Source: Bacteroidales bacterium (GTDB lineage Bacteria; Bacteroidota; Bacteroidia; Bacteroidales; Azobacteroidaceae). From it: 6,097 nt of DNA. Location: contig JAJBTS010000318.1 of NCBI GenBank assembly GCA_020860885.1, forward strand, positions 1 to 6,097. The letters are read 5' to 3'. This document shows positions 1 to 6,078 of this stretch, one piece after another. The position numbers were made by a program, and so were the translations under genes. Below the pieces are notes generated by a model, which was given only the letters and a program-made list of their open reading frames with translations, was not told where the DNA came from and ran no database searches. Each line of letters begins with the position of its first letter. Position 1 is the stretch's first letter.

Positions 1-72
1 ATTGCTGCAGGTGTATTTATAATAATACTGATGGTATATATTTGCTTTCAACAGAAAATCAACCATAAATAA
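1..72 (+). CDS. C-terminal end of a membrane protein (partial)
   Basis: Reading frame 1 is open from the first base of the window and stops at TAA (70-72), giving 23 residues: a run of about 16 hydrophobic residues (IAAGVFIIILMVYICF), then a short polar, basic tail (QQKINHK). This looks like the last transmembrane helix and cytoplasmic tail of an integral membrane protein such as a transporter. A candidate AT-rich terminator follows at 89-118, which fits this being a real gene end. The family cannot be named from so little sequence, and a chance open frame of this length cannot be excluded. Confidence 0.5.
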   Translation: MAAGVFIIILMVYICFQQKINHK

Positions 73-88
73 AGATTCAAGAATATCT

Positions 89-118
89 ATTATTACCATG
101 GTATGATAATATTTTTTT
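89..118 (+). terminator. Weak AT-rich intrinsic terminator candidate
   Basis: ATTATTA (89-95) pairs with TGATAAT (104-110), seven pairs including one G-U, around an 8-nt loop. One base later comes a run of seven T (112-118). Its place 17 bases after the stop of the partial membrane gene suits a terminator for that gene. The stem is almost all A-T and would be unstable, so the call is tentative. Confidence 0.4.
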
Positions 119-191
119 AATTTATAATACCCTCTCATAGACGTTATCATGAAATCAAAATGTATGGATTTATGTTGTAAAACATAAAAAA

Positions 192-223
192 TTTGCATAT
201 CTGCTTTTAACAATTTATCTTTG
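192..223 (+). promoter_or_regulatory. Bacteroidota-type promoter for the thioredoxin-like gene
   Basis: TTTG (192-195) and TATCTTTG (216-223, exact match to TAnnTTTG) are separated by 20 bases, the usual spacing for the -33/-7 promoter of the Bacteroidota primary sigma factor. The expected transcription start is about 229-231. That gives a leader of roughly 108 nt before the ATG at 339, and the first stem of the structured leader begins only a few bases into the transcript. This is the best promoter in the window. Confidence 0.7.
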
Positions 224-228
224 TAGGC

Positions 229-332
229 GTTTATTAACAGAGCAACTTATTCTTAGCGAAGAATATAGCCGTTAATCTCCGAAAATCGGAGGAATCTGCA
301 GGGATGCGGATTTTTAGTATTTACCTAAAAAT
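229..332 (+). promoter_or_regulatory. Highly structured 5' leader, possible cis-regulatory RNA or small RNA
   Basis: Five potential stems follow one another. P1: ATTAAC (233-238) with GTTAAT (271-276). P2, inside P1: TATTCTT (248-254) with AAGAATA (259-265), loop AGCG. P3, directly after P1: CTCCGA (277-282) with TCGGAG (286-291), loop AAA. P4: AATCTGCA (293-300) with TGCGGATT (305-312), eight pairs including one G-U, capped by GGGA, a GNRA tetraloop, and running into five T (311-315). P5: ATTTTTAG (310-317) with CTAAAAAT (325-332). P4 and P5 share bases 310-312 and so compete. P3 hides a GGAGG (288-292). P4 plus its T-run resembles an intrinsic terminator, so the element could be an attenuator, a translational switch, or an independent RNA of about 85 nt. 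I do not recognise a known riboswitch. Folding by eye only; covariation is untested. Confidence 0.5.
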
Positions 333-342
333 TGAGTTATGA
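304..342 (+). CDS. Possible 12-codon leader ORF overlapping the thioredoxin-like gene
   Basis: ATG at 304 opens a frame encoding MRIFSIYLKIEL. Its stop TGA (340-342) overlaps the ATG (339-341) of the next gene in an ATGA arrangement, which is typical of translational coupling. A GGAGG (288-292) lies 11 bases upstream, a longer spacing than usual, and AGGG (300-303) abuts the ATG. The downstream gene has no Shine-Dalgarno of its own. Both GGAGG and this ATG lie in predicted stems P3 and P4. A frame this short arises easily by chance, so it is listed as a candidate only. Confidence 0.25.
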   Translation: MRIFSIYLKIEL

Positions 343-821
343 GGTATTTATCCCGGATTGCCTTTCTCTTTTTCTTTCCGTTATTTTTTATCGGAGCAGG
401 AGAAAAGGAAATCCAGTTTACCGAAGGTATTCAACCGGGTAGCCTTGCCCCGGAAATTAATCTGCAAGGTATTGACTTAATGGATAAAGATTACGTTTTA
501 TTGCAATTTTGGGCGGCTTACGATCCTGAATCCAGAGCAACAAATACCAGGATGCACAATGTAATCACACAAGCTGGAACGAACGATATCCAACTGATCT
601 CTATTTCCCTGGATGAACATCCGGCAGTATTTAAAGGAGTTATTAAAGCAGATCGGTTAGATGAATCAACTCAGTTCAATGAACCTTCAGGAAAGAATTC
701 TGATGTATATAAAAATTACAAGCTTCAGAACGGGTTCAATAACTGGTTGATCGATTCAAAAGGAATGATTGTGGCTAAAAATGTTAGTCCGAGTGAAGTT
801 CTTAAGCTAATTAATTTATAA
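339..821 (+). CDS. Secreted thioredoxin-fold (TlpA/AhpC-like) protein lacking redox cysteines
   Basis: A 160-residue protein with an N-terminal hydrophobic signal (about residues 7-20) after basic residues R2 and R6, so probably exported to the periplasm. No lipobox cysteine is present. The rest follows the TlpA-like layout: PGSLAPEINLQGIDL (33-47), the strand and active-site segment LLQFWAAYDPES (54-65), LISISLDE (86-93), and WLIDSKGMIVAKN (136-148). In active relatives the segment after FW holds CxxC; here the matching positions are D62-P63-E64-S65. The protein has no cysteine at all, and no proline between 117 and 150, where the cis-proline would lie. It therefore cannot act as a thiol oxidoreductase and is more likely a binding, scaffold or stress-related protein. 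A stop at 333-335 blocks upstream extension, which supports the ATG at 339. It is a single-gene unit with its own promoter, structured leader and strong terminator. Fold assignment is fairly secure; function is unknown. Confidence 0.8.
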   Translation: MRYLSRIAFLFFFPLFFIGAGEKEIQFTEGIQPGSLAPEINLQGIDLMDKDYVLLQFWAAYDPESRATNTRMHNVITQAGTNDIQLISISLDEHPAVFKGVIKADRLDESTQFNEPSGKNSDVYKNYKLQNGFNNWLIDSKGMIVAKNVSPSEVLKLINL

Positions 822-842
822 ACAGCTGAGAATTTATAAAAG

Positions 843-882
843 AAAATCGTACAAGTAGTTGAACTAGTTGTACGATTTTTTT
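843..882 (+). terminator. Strong intrinsic terminator after the thioredoxin-like gene
   Basis: AAAATCGTACAA (843-854) pairs perfectly with TTGTACGATTTT (868-879). After one G-G mismatch, TAG (856-858) pairs with CTA (864-866) around a TTGAA loop. A run of seven T (876-882) ends the stem on the + strand. The A-run on the left side would also give a U-rich tail on the other strand, but no minus-strand gene arrives here. Confidence 0.9.
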
Positions 883-976
883 ATTCTTATCCGGATTGGA
901 AGGGATACGTATTTTACAACAACTATATCTAATCAACAAAACTATTTGGACCTGACACTTCTACAGAATTAAATTG

Positions 977-984
977 TAACTTTG
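977..984 (+). promoter_or_regulatory. -7 box for aguAB, implying a leaderless message
   Basis: TAACTTTG matches TAnnTTTG exactly and ends five bases before the aguA ATG, so transcription would start at or within a base or two of the start codon. The nearest upstream TTTG (945-948) is 28 bases away, too far for a normal -33 box. No good -33 element is visible at 19-21 bases, so the promoter may be weak or activator-dependent. No ribosome binding site lies between the box and the ATG. Confidence 0.5.
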
Positions 985-989
985 TACCT

Positions 990-2024
990 ATGGAAAGAAA
1001 TGTACTTAATATACAGCTCCCGGCCGAATGGGCTCCTCAAAGTGCCGTTCTACTTACCTGGCCACATTTACAAACAGATTGGGCTCCCATATTGCAGGAA
1101 GTAACTTCCTGTTTTGTGGAAATAGCCAAAGAAGTCCTTAAGAGAGAAAAATTGATTATTGTCTGTAACTACTCAGAAGATGTAAAGGCTGTTCTGGGAG
1201 AAGTGGATTATTCCGGAATTATCTTTAAGGAAATCGCATCCAACGATACCTGGTCACGCGACCACGGCCCCATCTCTGTTTTTGTTAATGAGGTTCCTTA
1301 TATACTTGATTTTACCTTCAATGGATGGGGATTAAAGTTTGCAGCCAATTACGATAATCAGATCACCCGGCAACTGTACGAAGGGGGAACTTTCAACTCA
1401 GAAGTCGGTTATCAGAATATGAAGCACATGGTTCTGGAAGGCGGTAGTATTGAAAGCGATGGAAACGGAATAATCATGACGACTTCAGAATGTTTATTAT
1501 CCGTCAACAGGAATGAATATAAGAGTCAGGCGGAAATCGATGATTACCTGAAAATGCTTTTCGATGCAAAAAAGATCTTATGGCTGAATTACGGTTATTT
1601 ATCAGGAGACGATACCGACAGTCATATAGATACCCTTGCCCGTTTTTGCGACACAGAAACCATTGCTTATGTGCAATGTACGGATGAGAGCGACGAGCAT
1701 TATGAAGAGCTATCTAAGATGGAAGAAGAATTAAAAACGTTTACAACTCAGGAGGGGAAACCCTATAGATTAATTCCTTTACCCATGGCCGAAGCTGTAT
1801 ACGATGAAGAAGAAAGGTTGTCGGCCACTTATGCTAATTTCCTTATCATCAATGGAGCCGTACTTATGCCGACTTATAATTCTTATCTGGATGAAGTTGC
1901 CAAAGAGGCTCTTCAAAAAGCTTTCCCGGACAGAGAGATTGTAGGTATTAATTGTTTATCTTTAATAAAGCAACATGGCAGCCTGCATTGTGTGACAATG
2001 CAAGTGCCCAAAGGATTTTTATAA
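990..2024 (+). CDS. aguA: Agmatine deiminase (agmatine iminohydrolase)
   Basis: A 344-residue cytoplasmic enzyme of the Porphyromonas-type peptidylarginine deiminase/agmatine deiminase family. It hydrolyses agmatine to N-carbamoylputrescine and ammonia, the first step of the two-step route to putrescine. Family landmarks are all present: LPAEW (10-14) and LLTWPH (21-26) at the N terminus; NDTWSRDHGP (85-94), carrying guanidinium-binding and catalytic acids; FNGWG (110-114); EGGSIE (150-155); GDDTDSHID (206-214) with catalytic H212; and HGSLHC (329-334) with nucleophile C334. The length is close to, or slightly under, the family norm. The glycine-rich stretch before the nucleophile reads HGSLHC rather than the GGGNIHC-like form of better-known members, while the His-Cys pair is kept. 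The ATG at 990 is preferred because family homology begins about ten residues in and no upstream start exists. A secreted protein-deiminase role is unlikely: there is no signal peptide, and the gene sits one base from aguB. Confidence 0.93.
   Translation: MERNVLNIQLPAEWAPQSAVLLTWPHLQTDWAPILQEVTSCFVEIAKEVLKREKLIIVCNYSEDVKAVLGEVDYSGIIFKEIASNDTWSRDHGPISVFVNEVPYILDFTFNGWGLKFAANYDNQITRQLYEGGTFNSEVGYQNMKHMVLEGGSIESDGNGIIMTTSECLLSVNRNEYKSQAEIDDYLKMLFDAKKILWLNYGYLSGDDTDSHIDTLARFCDTETIAYVQCTDESDEHYEELSKMEEELKTFTTQEGKPYRLIPLPMAEAVYDEEERLSATYANFLIINGAVLMPTYNSYLDEVAKEALQKAFPDREIVGINCLSLIKQHGSLHCVTMQVPKGFL
2010..2015 (+). promoter_or_regulatory. Ribosome binding site of aguB inside the end of aguA
   Basis: AAAGGA lies in the last codons of aguA, 10 bases before the aguB ATG at 2026. 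With the one-base gap between the genes, it indicates co-transcription and probably coupled translation. Confidence 0.45.
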
Positions 2025-2025
2025 T

Positions 2026-2910
2026 ATGGACACATTAAAAGTAGGATTAATTCAACAATCCAATTCAGTTGACAGTACAGAAAATATCAACAAGTTGGTA
2101 AAAAACATAAAAGAATGTGCTGCTAAAGGCGCACAACTGATTGTTTTGCAGGAACTCCACAATGGTTTATATTTCTGTCAGACAGAAGAAGTAAATACTT
2201 TCGATTTAGGAGAAACAATTCCGGGACCGTCCACTGAACGTTTTGGAGCTTTGGCTAAAGAATTGGGAGTGGTTCTGGTTTTATCTTTATTTGAAAAGAG
2301 AGCTCCCGGATTGTATCACAACACCGCAGTTGTTATAGAAAAAGACGGAAGCATTGCCGGAAAATACCGTAAAATGCATATACCGGATGATCCGGCTTAC
2401 TACGAGAAATTTTATTTCACTCCCGGAGACCTGGGCTTTCAACCGATACAAACTTCGGTAGGAAAATTAGGAGTATTGGTTTGTTGGGATCAATGGTACC
2501 CCGAAGCGGCTCGCCTAATGGCTCTGGCAGGTGCGGAACTTTTGATCTATCCGACAGCGATAGGCTGGGAATCGTCGGATAAAGAAGACGAAAAGACAAG
2601 ACAAAAAGATGCATGGGTTATTTCTCAAAGGGGTCATGCCGTTCACAACGGACTGAATGTGATTGCCGTTAACCGCATCGGTCATGAAGACGACCCTTCC
2701 GGACAAACCAAAGGCATTCAATTCTGGGGAAACAGTTTTGTTGCCGGCCCACAGGGTGAAATCATCGTACAAGCTTCTAATGACCAGGAAGAAAATATTG
2801 TTGTAGACATCGATATGAAACGGTCCGAACAAGTAAGACGTTGGTGGCCTTTCCTGCGTGACCGACGAATCGATGCTTATGGAAATTTAACAAAACGGTT
2901 TATTGACTGA
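2026..2910 (+). CDS. aguB: N-carbamoylputrescine amidase
   Basis: A 294-residue cytoplasmic enzyme of the nitrilase (carbon-nitrogen hydrolase) superfamily. It hydrolyses N-carbamoylputrescine to putrescine, CO2 and ammonia. The Glu-Lys-Cys triad is clear: E43 in LQELHNGLYFCQ (41-52), K116 in YRKMHIPDD (114-122), and C153 in VCWDQWYPEAAR (152-163). Other superfamily landmarks are YHNTAVVIEKDG (97-108), GAELLIYPTAIGW (169-181) and FWGNSFVAGPQGEII (233-247). The PDD-YYEKFYFTPGD stretch (120-135) is typical of the carbamoylputrescine/beta-ureidopropionase branch. Length is normal for AguB. It is the second gene of the operon, starting one base after the aguA stop, and the pairing strongly supports the substrate. 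Without that neighbour, another N-carbamoyl amine or amino-acid amidase would remain possible. Its stop lies 10 bp from the stop of the converging radical SAM gene. Confidence 0.95.
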   Translation: MDTLKVGLIQQSNSVDSTENINKLVKNIKECAAKGAQLIVLQELHNGLYFCQTEEVNTFDLGETIPGPSTERFGALAKELGVVLVLSLFEKRAPGLYHNTAVVIEKDGSIAGKYRKMHIPDDPAYYEKFYFTPGDLGFQPIQTSVGKLGVLVCWDQWYPEAARLMALAGAELLIYPTAIGWESSDKEDEKTRQKDAWVISQRGHAVHNGLNVIAVNRIGHEDDPSGQTKGIQFWGNSFVAGPQGEIIVQASNDQEENIVVDIDMKRSEQVRRWWPFLRDRRIDAYGNLTKRFID

Positions 2911-2920
2911 AAAATAACGG

Positions 2921-3700
2921 TCAGGCAACCACTATAGGAATTCCGAGTTTCCTGATCCTGTCTGCAATTAATTCCAACTCCTTTTTGGATACTTTTTCCA
3001 AAGATTTACTCGGTGTATCCCGATCCAGGGAATAAATCATTACCTGCTTAGGATTTATCTCTTGCATAAGGTTTACCCAATGATCTATATTTTCGGGAGT
3101 AGTATTATCGACAGACTGAGTTCCGTTATTTCCTTTCAGAAAAATGGTTTGTATAATTAAATCACCGTTAAACCGTTTCAGATCACGAACCAGTTTTTCA
3201 TTGGTAAAATCTTTGGAGACAGGCTGATCAATACCATTTAAGAGAATATCAGAAGCGGCATCTAACTTAAGAATATTATTATCCACTTTTTTTAATGCCC
3301 GGAATACCGAAGGATTGCTGATCGTGGTCGAATTCGAAAGGACACTGATCTTTGCCTGAGGATAATATTGATCCCTTAAAGCGATCGTATCCTCTATAAC
3401 CTCCCTGAATTCGGGATGTAAAGTAGGTTCTCCGTTTCCTGAAAAAGTAATGGTATCTAAGGATTCTCCCTTTCCGGACATTTCTTTCAGGCGGTTTTCC
3501 AGTGAATTATATACATCTTGTCGACTGGGGAATTTATTCAAAGATTGGTTATCATCCTTATTAAACCCACATTCACAATAAATACAATCAAAAGTACAAA
3601 TTTTACGGTTGGCAGGAAGCAGGTTCACTCCCAGCGAAATTCCCAGGCGGCGGCTTTTTACAGGGCCAAAAATAATTTTATCAAGAAGAAACGTTGACAT
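2921..3700 (-). CDS. Radical SAM protein, COG0731 (Fe-S oxidoreductase) type
   Basis: From the ATG at 3700 the product has 259 residues (MSTFLLDKIIFG...). It carries the radical SAM [4Fe-4S] motif CTFDCIYC (35-42; ligands C35, C39, C42), directly followed by E43 and a further C44. Preceding it is FGPVKSRRLGISLGVNLLP (11-29), a segment characteristic of COG0731 proteins distantly related to the tRNA-wybutosine enzyme TYW1. SGNGEPTLHPEF (87-98) is the glycine-rich SAM-binding segment. The substrate is unknown; the family is common in anaerobic Bacteroidales. The same frame stays open up to a TTG at 3817, but that extension reads as non-conserved sequence and would begin inside the tail of the aldolase terminator, so the ATG at 3700 is chosen. 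No clear Shine-Dalgarno or TAnnTTTG box was found upstream. The cysteine-rich start and full length suggest an intact enzyme. Confidence 0.87.
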   Translation of the reverse strand: MSTFLLDKIIFGPVKSRRLGISLGVNLLPANRKICTFDCIYCECGFNKDDNQSLNKFPSRQDVYNSLENRLKEMSGKGESLDTITFSGNGEPTLHPEFREVIEDTIALRDQYYPQAKISVLSNSTTISNPSVFRALKKVDNNILKLDAASDILLNGIDQPVSKDFTNEKLVRDLKRFNGDLIIQTIFLKGNNGTQSVDNTTPENIDHWVNLMQEINPKQVMIYSLDRDTPSKSLEKVSKKELELIADRIRKLGIPIVVA

Positions 3701-3812
3701 AACTGTTGAGTAAGATGGTTCAGAATAAATACCTGTTTGTTTTCTATATATTCCTATTGCTGCATAAACAACCGAACAACTTTCAATCAACACATAACAG
3801 CAAACTACACTT

Positions 3813-3855
3813 GACAATAAAAATAAACCTCCGATAGAATCTGTCCATCGGAGGC
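3813..3855 (-). terminator. Intrinsic terminator after fructose-bisphosphate aldolase
   Basis: CCTCCGAT and ATCGGAGG (3828-3835 with 3847-3854) form eight perfect pairs with an 11-nt loop, extended by one G-U pair on the minus strand. On that strand a U-rich tail (TTTATTTTTATT) follows directly. It lies about 40 bases after the aldolase stop and separates that gene from the radical SAM gene downstream. The + strand side (CTTTTATTAT, from 3855) is also T-rich, so it could work in both directions. Confidence 0.85.
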
Positions 3856-3893
3856 TTTTATTATATTACTTGTCTATTTCAGACTTTCCAGAA

Positions 3894-4886
3894 TTAAGCT
3901 TTTCCGGCAGAACCTAATACATTCACTACTTTGTGTTTGTAAAGTTCTTTCAACCATTCACGGGCTGGCCCTAAATACTGACGAGGATCGAACCAATCCG
4001 GATGTTGAGCAAAAGTTTCACGGATAGCTGCTGTCATTGCCAAACGACCGTCAGAGTCAATATTAATTTTACATACTGCAGATTCAGCAGCACGACGCAA
4101 TTGAGCTTCAGGAATACCGATAGCATCTTTCAATGCACCGCCGTATTTGTTAATGATCTCCACGTATTTCTGAGGAACAGAAGAAGCTCCATGCAATACA
4201 ATAGGAAATCCGGGAATCATCTTTTCTACACCTTCCAGAATGTCGAAACGTAATGGAGGAGGAACCAATACACCATTTTCATCACGGGTACATTGATCCG
4301 GTTTGAATTTATTAGCTCCATGAGAAGTACCAATGGAGATAGCCAAAGAATCCACACTTGTTTTAGTTACGAAATCTTCCACTTCTTCCGGTTGGGTATA
4401 AGTATGATGTTCTGCAACTACATCGTCTTCGATACCTGCTAAAACACCCAATTCGCCTTCTACGGTAACATCGTATTTGTGAGCATATTCTACCACCTGA
4501 CGGGTGATCTCTACATTTTTTTCATAAGGATGATGAGATCCGTCGATCATTACAGAAGAGAATCCCATATCAATACAGCTTTTACAAAGTTCAAAATCGC
4601 TACCGTGGTCTAAGTGAAGAACGATAGGAATATTTTTACCTAATTCTTTCGCATATTCCACTGCACCCTGAGCCATGTAGCGCAATAAAGTCTGGTTTGC
4701 ATATTTCCTTGCTCCACTGGAAACCTGAAGAATAACAGGAGAACTTTCTTCTACGCAAGCCTGAATAATAGCCTGCATCTGCTCCATATTATTAAAGTTG
4801 AATGCAGGAATTGCATATTTGCCTTCAAAAGCCTTCTTGAAAATTTCACGGCTGTTTACTAAGCCTAATTCTTTGTAACTTACCAT
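3894..4886 (-). CDS. fba: Class II fructose-bisphosphate aldolase
   Basis: A 330-residue cytoplasmic zinc enzyme that reversibly splits fructose 1,6-bisphosphate into dihydroxyacetone phosphate and glyceraldehyde 3-phosphate in glycolysis and gluconeogenesis. The class II TIM-barrel signatures are complete: YAIPAFNFNN (24-33); HLDHG (91-95) with catalytic D93 and zinc ligand H94; SVMIDGSHHPYEKN (111-124); EGELG (143-147); SHG (188-190) with zinc ligand H189; LHGASSVP (231-238) with zinc ligand H232 and phosphate-binding residues; and NIDSDGRLAMTAAIRE (275-290). The latter signatures and the FDP-sized length argue for aldolase rather than tagatose-bisphosphate aldolase, though closely related substrates cannot be excluded by sequence alone. 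It is a monocistronic unit: a terminator stands on each side and a -7 box lies upstream (4971-4978). The start is preceded by A-rich sequence rather than a Shine-Dalgarno, as is usual in Bacteroidota. Confidence 0.97.
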   Translation of the reverse strand: MVSYKELGLVNSREIFKKAFEGKYAIPAFNFNNMEQMQAIIQACVEESSPVILQVSSGARKYANQTLLRYMAQGAVEYAKELGKNIPIVLHLDHGSDFELCKSCIDMGFSSVMIDGSHHPYEKNVEITRQVVEYAHKYDVTVEGELGVLAGIEDDVVAEHHTYTQPEEVEDFVTKTSVDSLAISIGTSHGANKFKPDQCTRDENGVLVPPPLRFDILEGVEKMIPGFPIVLHGASSVPQKYVEIINKYGGALKDAIGIPEAQLRRAAESAVCKINIDSDGRLAMTAAIRETFAQHPDWFDPRQYLGPAREWLKELYKHKVVNVLGSAGKA

Positions 4887-4970
4887 TTCTTTAATATTTA
4901 TTGAGTTTTATAAGTAATTGATAATCACCATATAATCCTTATACAAATAAGGAGATCCCATATGAAGTCA

Positions 4971-4978
4971 CAAAGGTA
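4971..4978 (-). promoter_or_regulatory. -7 box of the aldolase promoter
   Basis: On the minus strand the bases read TACCTTTG, an exact TAnnTTTG match. The predicted start at about 4964-4966 gives a leader of roughly 80 nt. No TTTG lies at the ideal distance; the nearest TTG-type element is about 23 bases upstream. The leader holds a 6-bp hairpin (4936-4941 with 4948-4953, loop of six bases) of unknown meaning. Confidence 0.55.
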
Positions 4979-5051
4979 ACTATTTTACGCAAAACCTGAT
5001 TCAATTAAATCATAAAATGTTTTAACTTTTTTGGCAGCAAAGGTTCCGGCA

Positions 5052-5098
5052 ATAAAACACCGGGATATTCTTGCACAGTCCTAAAGAATAAGACCCGG
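5052..5098 (-). terminator. Intrinsic terminator after the beta-propeller lipoprotein gene
   Basis: Bases 5060-5064 (CCGGG) pair with 5094-5098 (CCCGG), and after a small internal loop TATTCTT (5066-5072) pairs with AAGAATA (5084-5090), leaving an 11-nt loop. On the minus strand the stem is followed by TGTTTTATT, a modest U-tract. It starts 12 bases after the lipoprotein stop codon and shields the aldolase promoter from read-through. Confidence 0.65.
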
Positions 5099-5109
5099 AT
5101 TGTATTTAT

Positions 5110-6078
5110 CTAATCATTAAGCTTAATACGGTCGATCGTTCCTTTTTCCGAATCGAACGCAAATATATAATGGGAGGAAACACAAAAACTCTCGTACATA
5201 TTTCCCGGTAAAATATATAAGTCGGTTATCCGCATCGGCGATAAGGAGATTTTTATCAGTTTATTAACTTTATAATCCATCCCTAGTTCCGCACACAACA
5301 AATACAAGCTGTTATTAGCGAGATAGGCATCTTCAATAAAAACGGAAAAACTATTTTGTATATTCTCCCGGCTTGAAATATAATTCAAATTCTGTTTAAT
5401 AACAGGCATTTGGGATAAATCAAACTCTTCCAACAAATCTAAAGTATGCAGATCGTACCGTTGAATTTGAGGAAGATTATCCGATACGGCATAAAACGTA
5501 TTCCCATGAACCAACAAGTGCCTTGCATTTTGCATCAGGGTTCTTTTCTTACTTTGAAAAGTTACGATTTCCCCTCCATATCTAACAGTATCCTGTTCCA
5601 TAGCTTTATTAAAGGCCATAAACAGAGAATTATCCGTAATGGAAGGGATATAAAAGTGATCCGAAACATAAAAAAATCGCTTGTCCAAAGCCAAATGAGG
5701 CAGTTTAATTAAAGAGGAAATGGTATCGTCGGTAATACATTTAATATAACTACCTCCCGTATCCGTAAGATATATTGTATCCTTCTCTATAAAAAAACGG
5801 GAAGGTATATTTAATTCCTGCGGACCGGCACCCCCATGACCTATATAGTGTATGCTATCAAATTCTTCGGTAAATCGTACAATATCTCTCCTTTCCGTAT
5901 CCAGAATATAAATATCCCCTTCATAAGACTGCATACATTTTATTCTTGAAAAGAAGGATGAGTCAGAAAACTGATCTATCTGCTTGTCTACCCTGCCCGT
6001 ATGTTCCTGATAAGTTTTACTGTCTTTGCATGAAAACAAAAAGACACAGATAATAAGTGTATAAAGAATTAATTTCAT
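5110..6078 (-). CDS. Six-bladed beta-propeller lipoprotein
   Basis: A 322-residue protein with a lipoprotein signal peptide: basic K2, hydrophobic residues 3-16, and lipobox LFSC with C17 as the predicted lipidated residue. It is thus probably anchored in the outer or inner membrane. The body consists of repeated beta-strand units of the NHL/6-bladed propeller type: GDIYILDTERRDIVRFTEEFD (about 54-74), followed by the hallmark IGHGGAGPQELNIPS (79-93), then DTIYLTDTGGSYIKC (100-114), HLLVHGNTFYAVSD (187-200), YLANNSLYLLC (252-262) and HYIFAFDSEKGTIDRI (303-318). The family is widespread and duplicated in gut Bacteroidales, and its ligand is unknown. The ATG at 6078 is supported by the signal peptide starting at once and by AGGA (6084-6087 on the minus strand) five bases upstream. 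The promoter lies beyond the window edge. A terminator follows, and no functional link to the aldolase is evident. Confidence 0.85.
   Translation of the reverse strand: MKLILYTLIICVFLFSCKDSKTYQEHTGRVDKQIDQFSDSSFFSRIKCMQSYEGDIYILDTERRDIVRFTEEFDSIHYIGHGGAGPQELNIPSRFFIEKDTIYLTDTGGSYIKCITDDTISSLIKLPHLALDKRFFYVSDHFYIPSITDNSLFMAFNKAMEQDTVRYGGEIVTFQSKKRTLMQNARHLLVHGNTFYAVSDNLPQIQRYDLHTLDLLEEFDLSQMPVIKQNLNYISSRENIQNSFSVFIEDAYLANNSLYLLCAELGMDYKVNKLIKISLSPMRITDLYILPGNMYESFCVSSHYIFAFDSEKGTIDRIKLND

Noticed and set aside
149..187. 12-codon frame MKSKCMDLCCKT in the first intergenic region
   Set aside because: It lies upstream of the predicted promoter, has no ribosome binding site, and is short enough to occur by chance.
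277..291. Shared CTCCGA/TCGGAG stem sequence between the leader (277-291) and the aldolase terminator (3829-3853)
   Set aside because: Only six bases per arm, different loops and surroundings; most likely coincidence rather than a dispersed repeat.
2417..2832. Two overlapping minus-strand open frames (65 and 105 codons) inside aguB
   Set aside because: They lie opposite a well-conserved enzyme gene, have no recognisable domains and no start signals; shadow frames.
3701..3817. 39-codon N-terminal extension of the radical SAM protein from a TTG
   Set aside because: The extension would start in the tail of the aldolase terminator and does not resemble the family; the homology begins right at the ATG at 3700.
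4002..4253. 83-codon + strand open frame opposite the aldolase gene
   Set aside because: Shadow of a highly conserved gene, no family resemblance, no promoter or ribosome binding site.
5446..5712. 88-codon + strand open frame opposite the beta-propeller gene
   Set aside because: Low-complexity basic translation with no domain; shadow frame.
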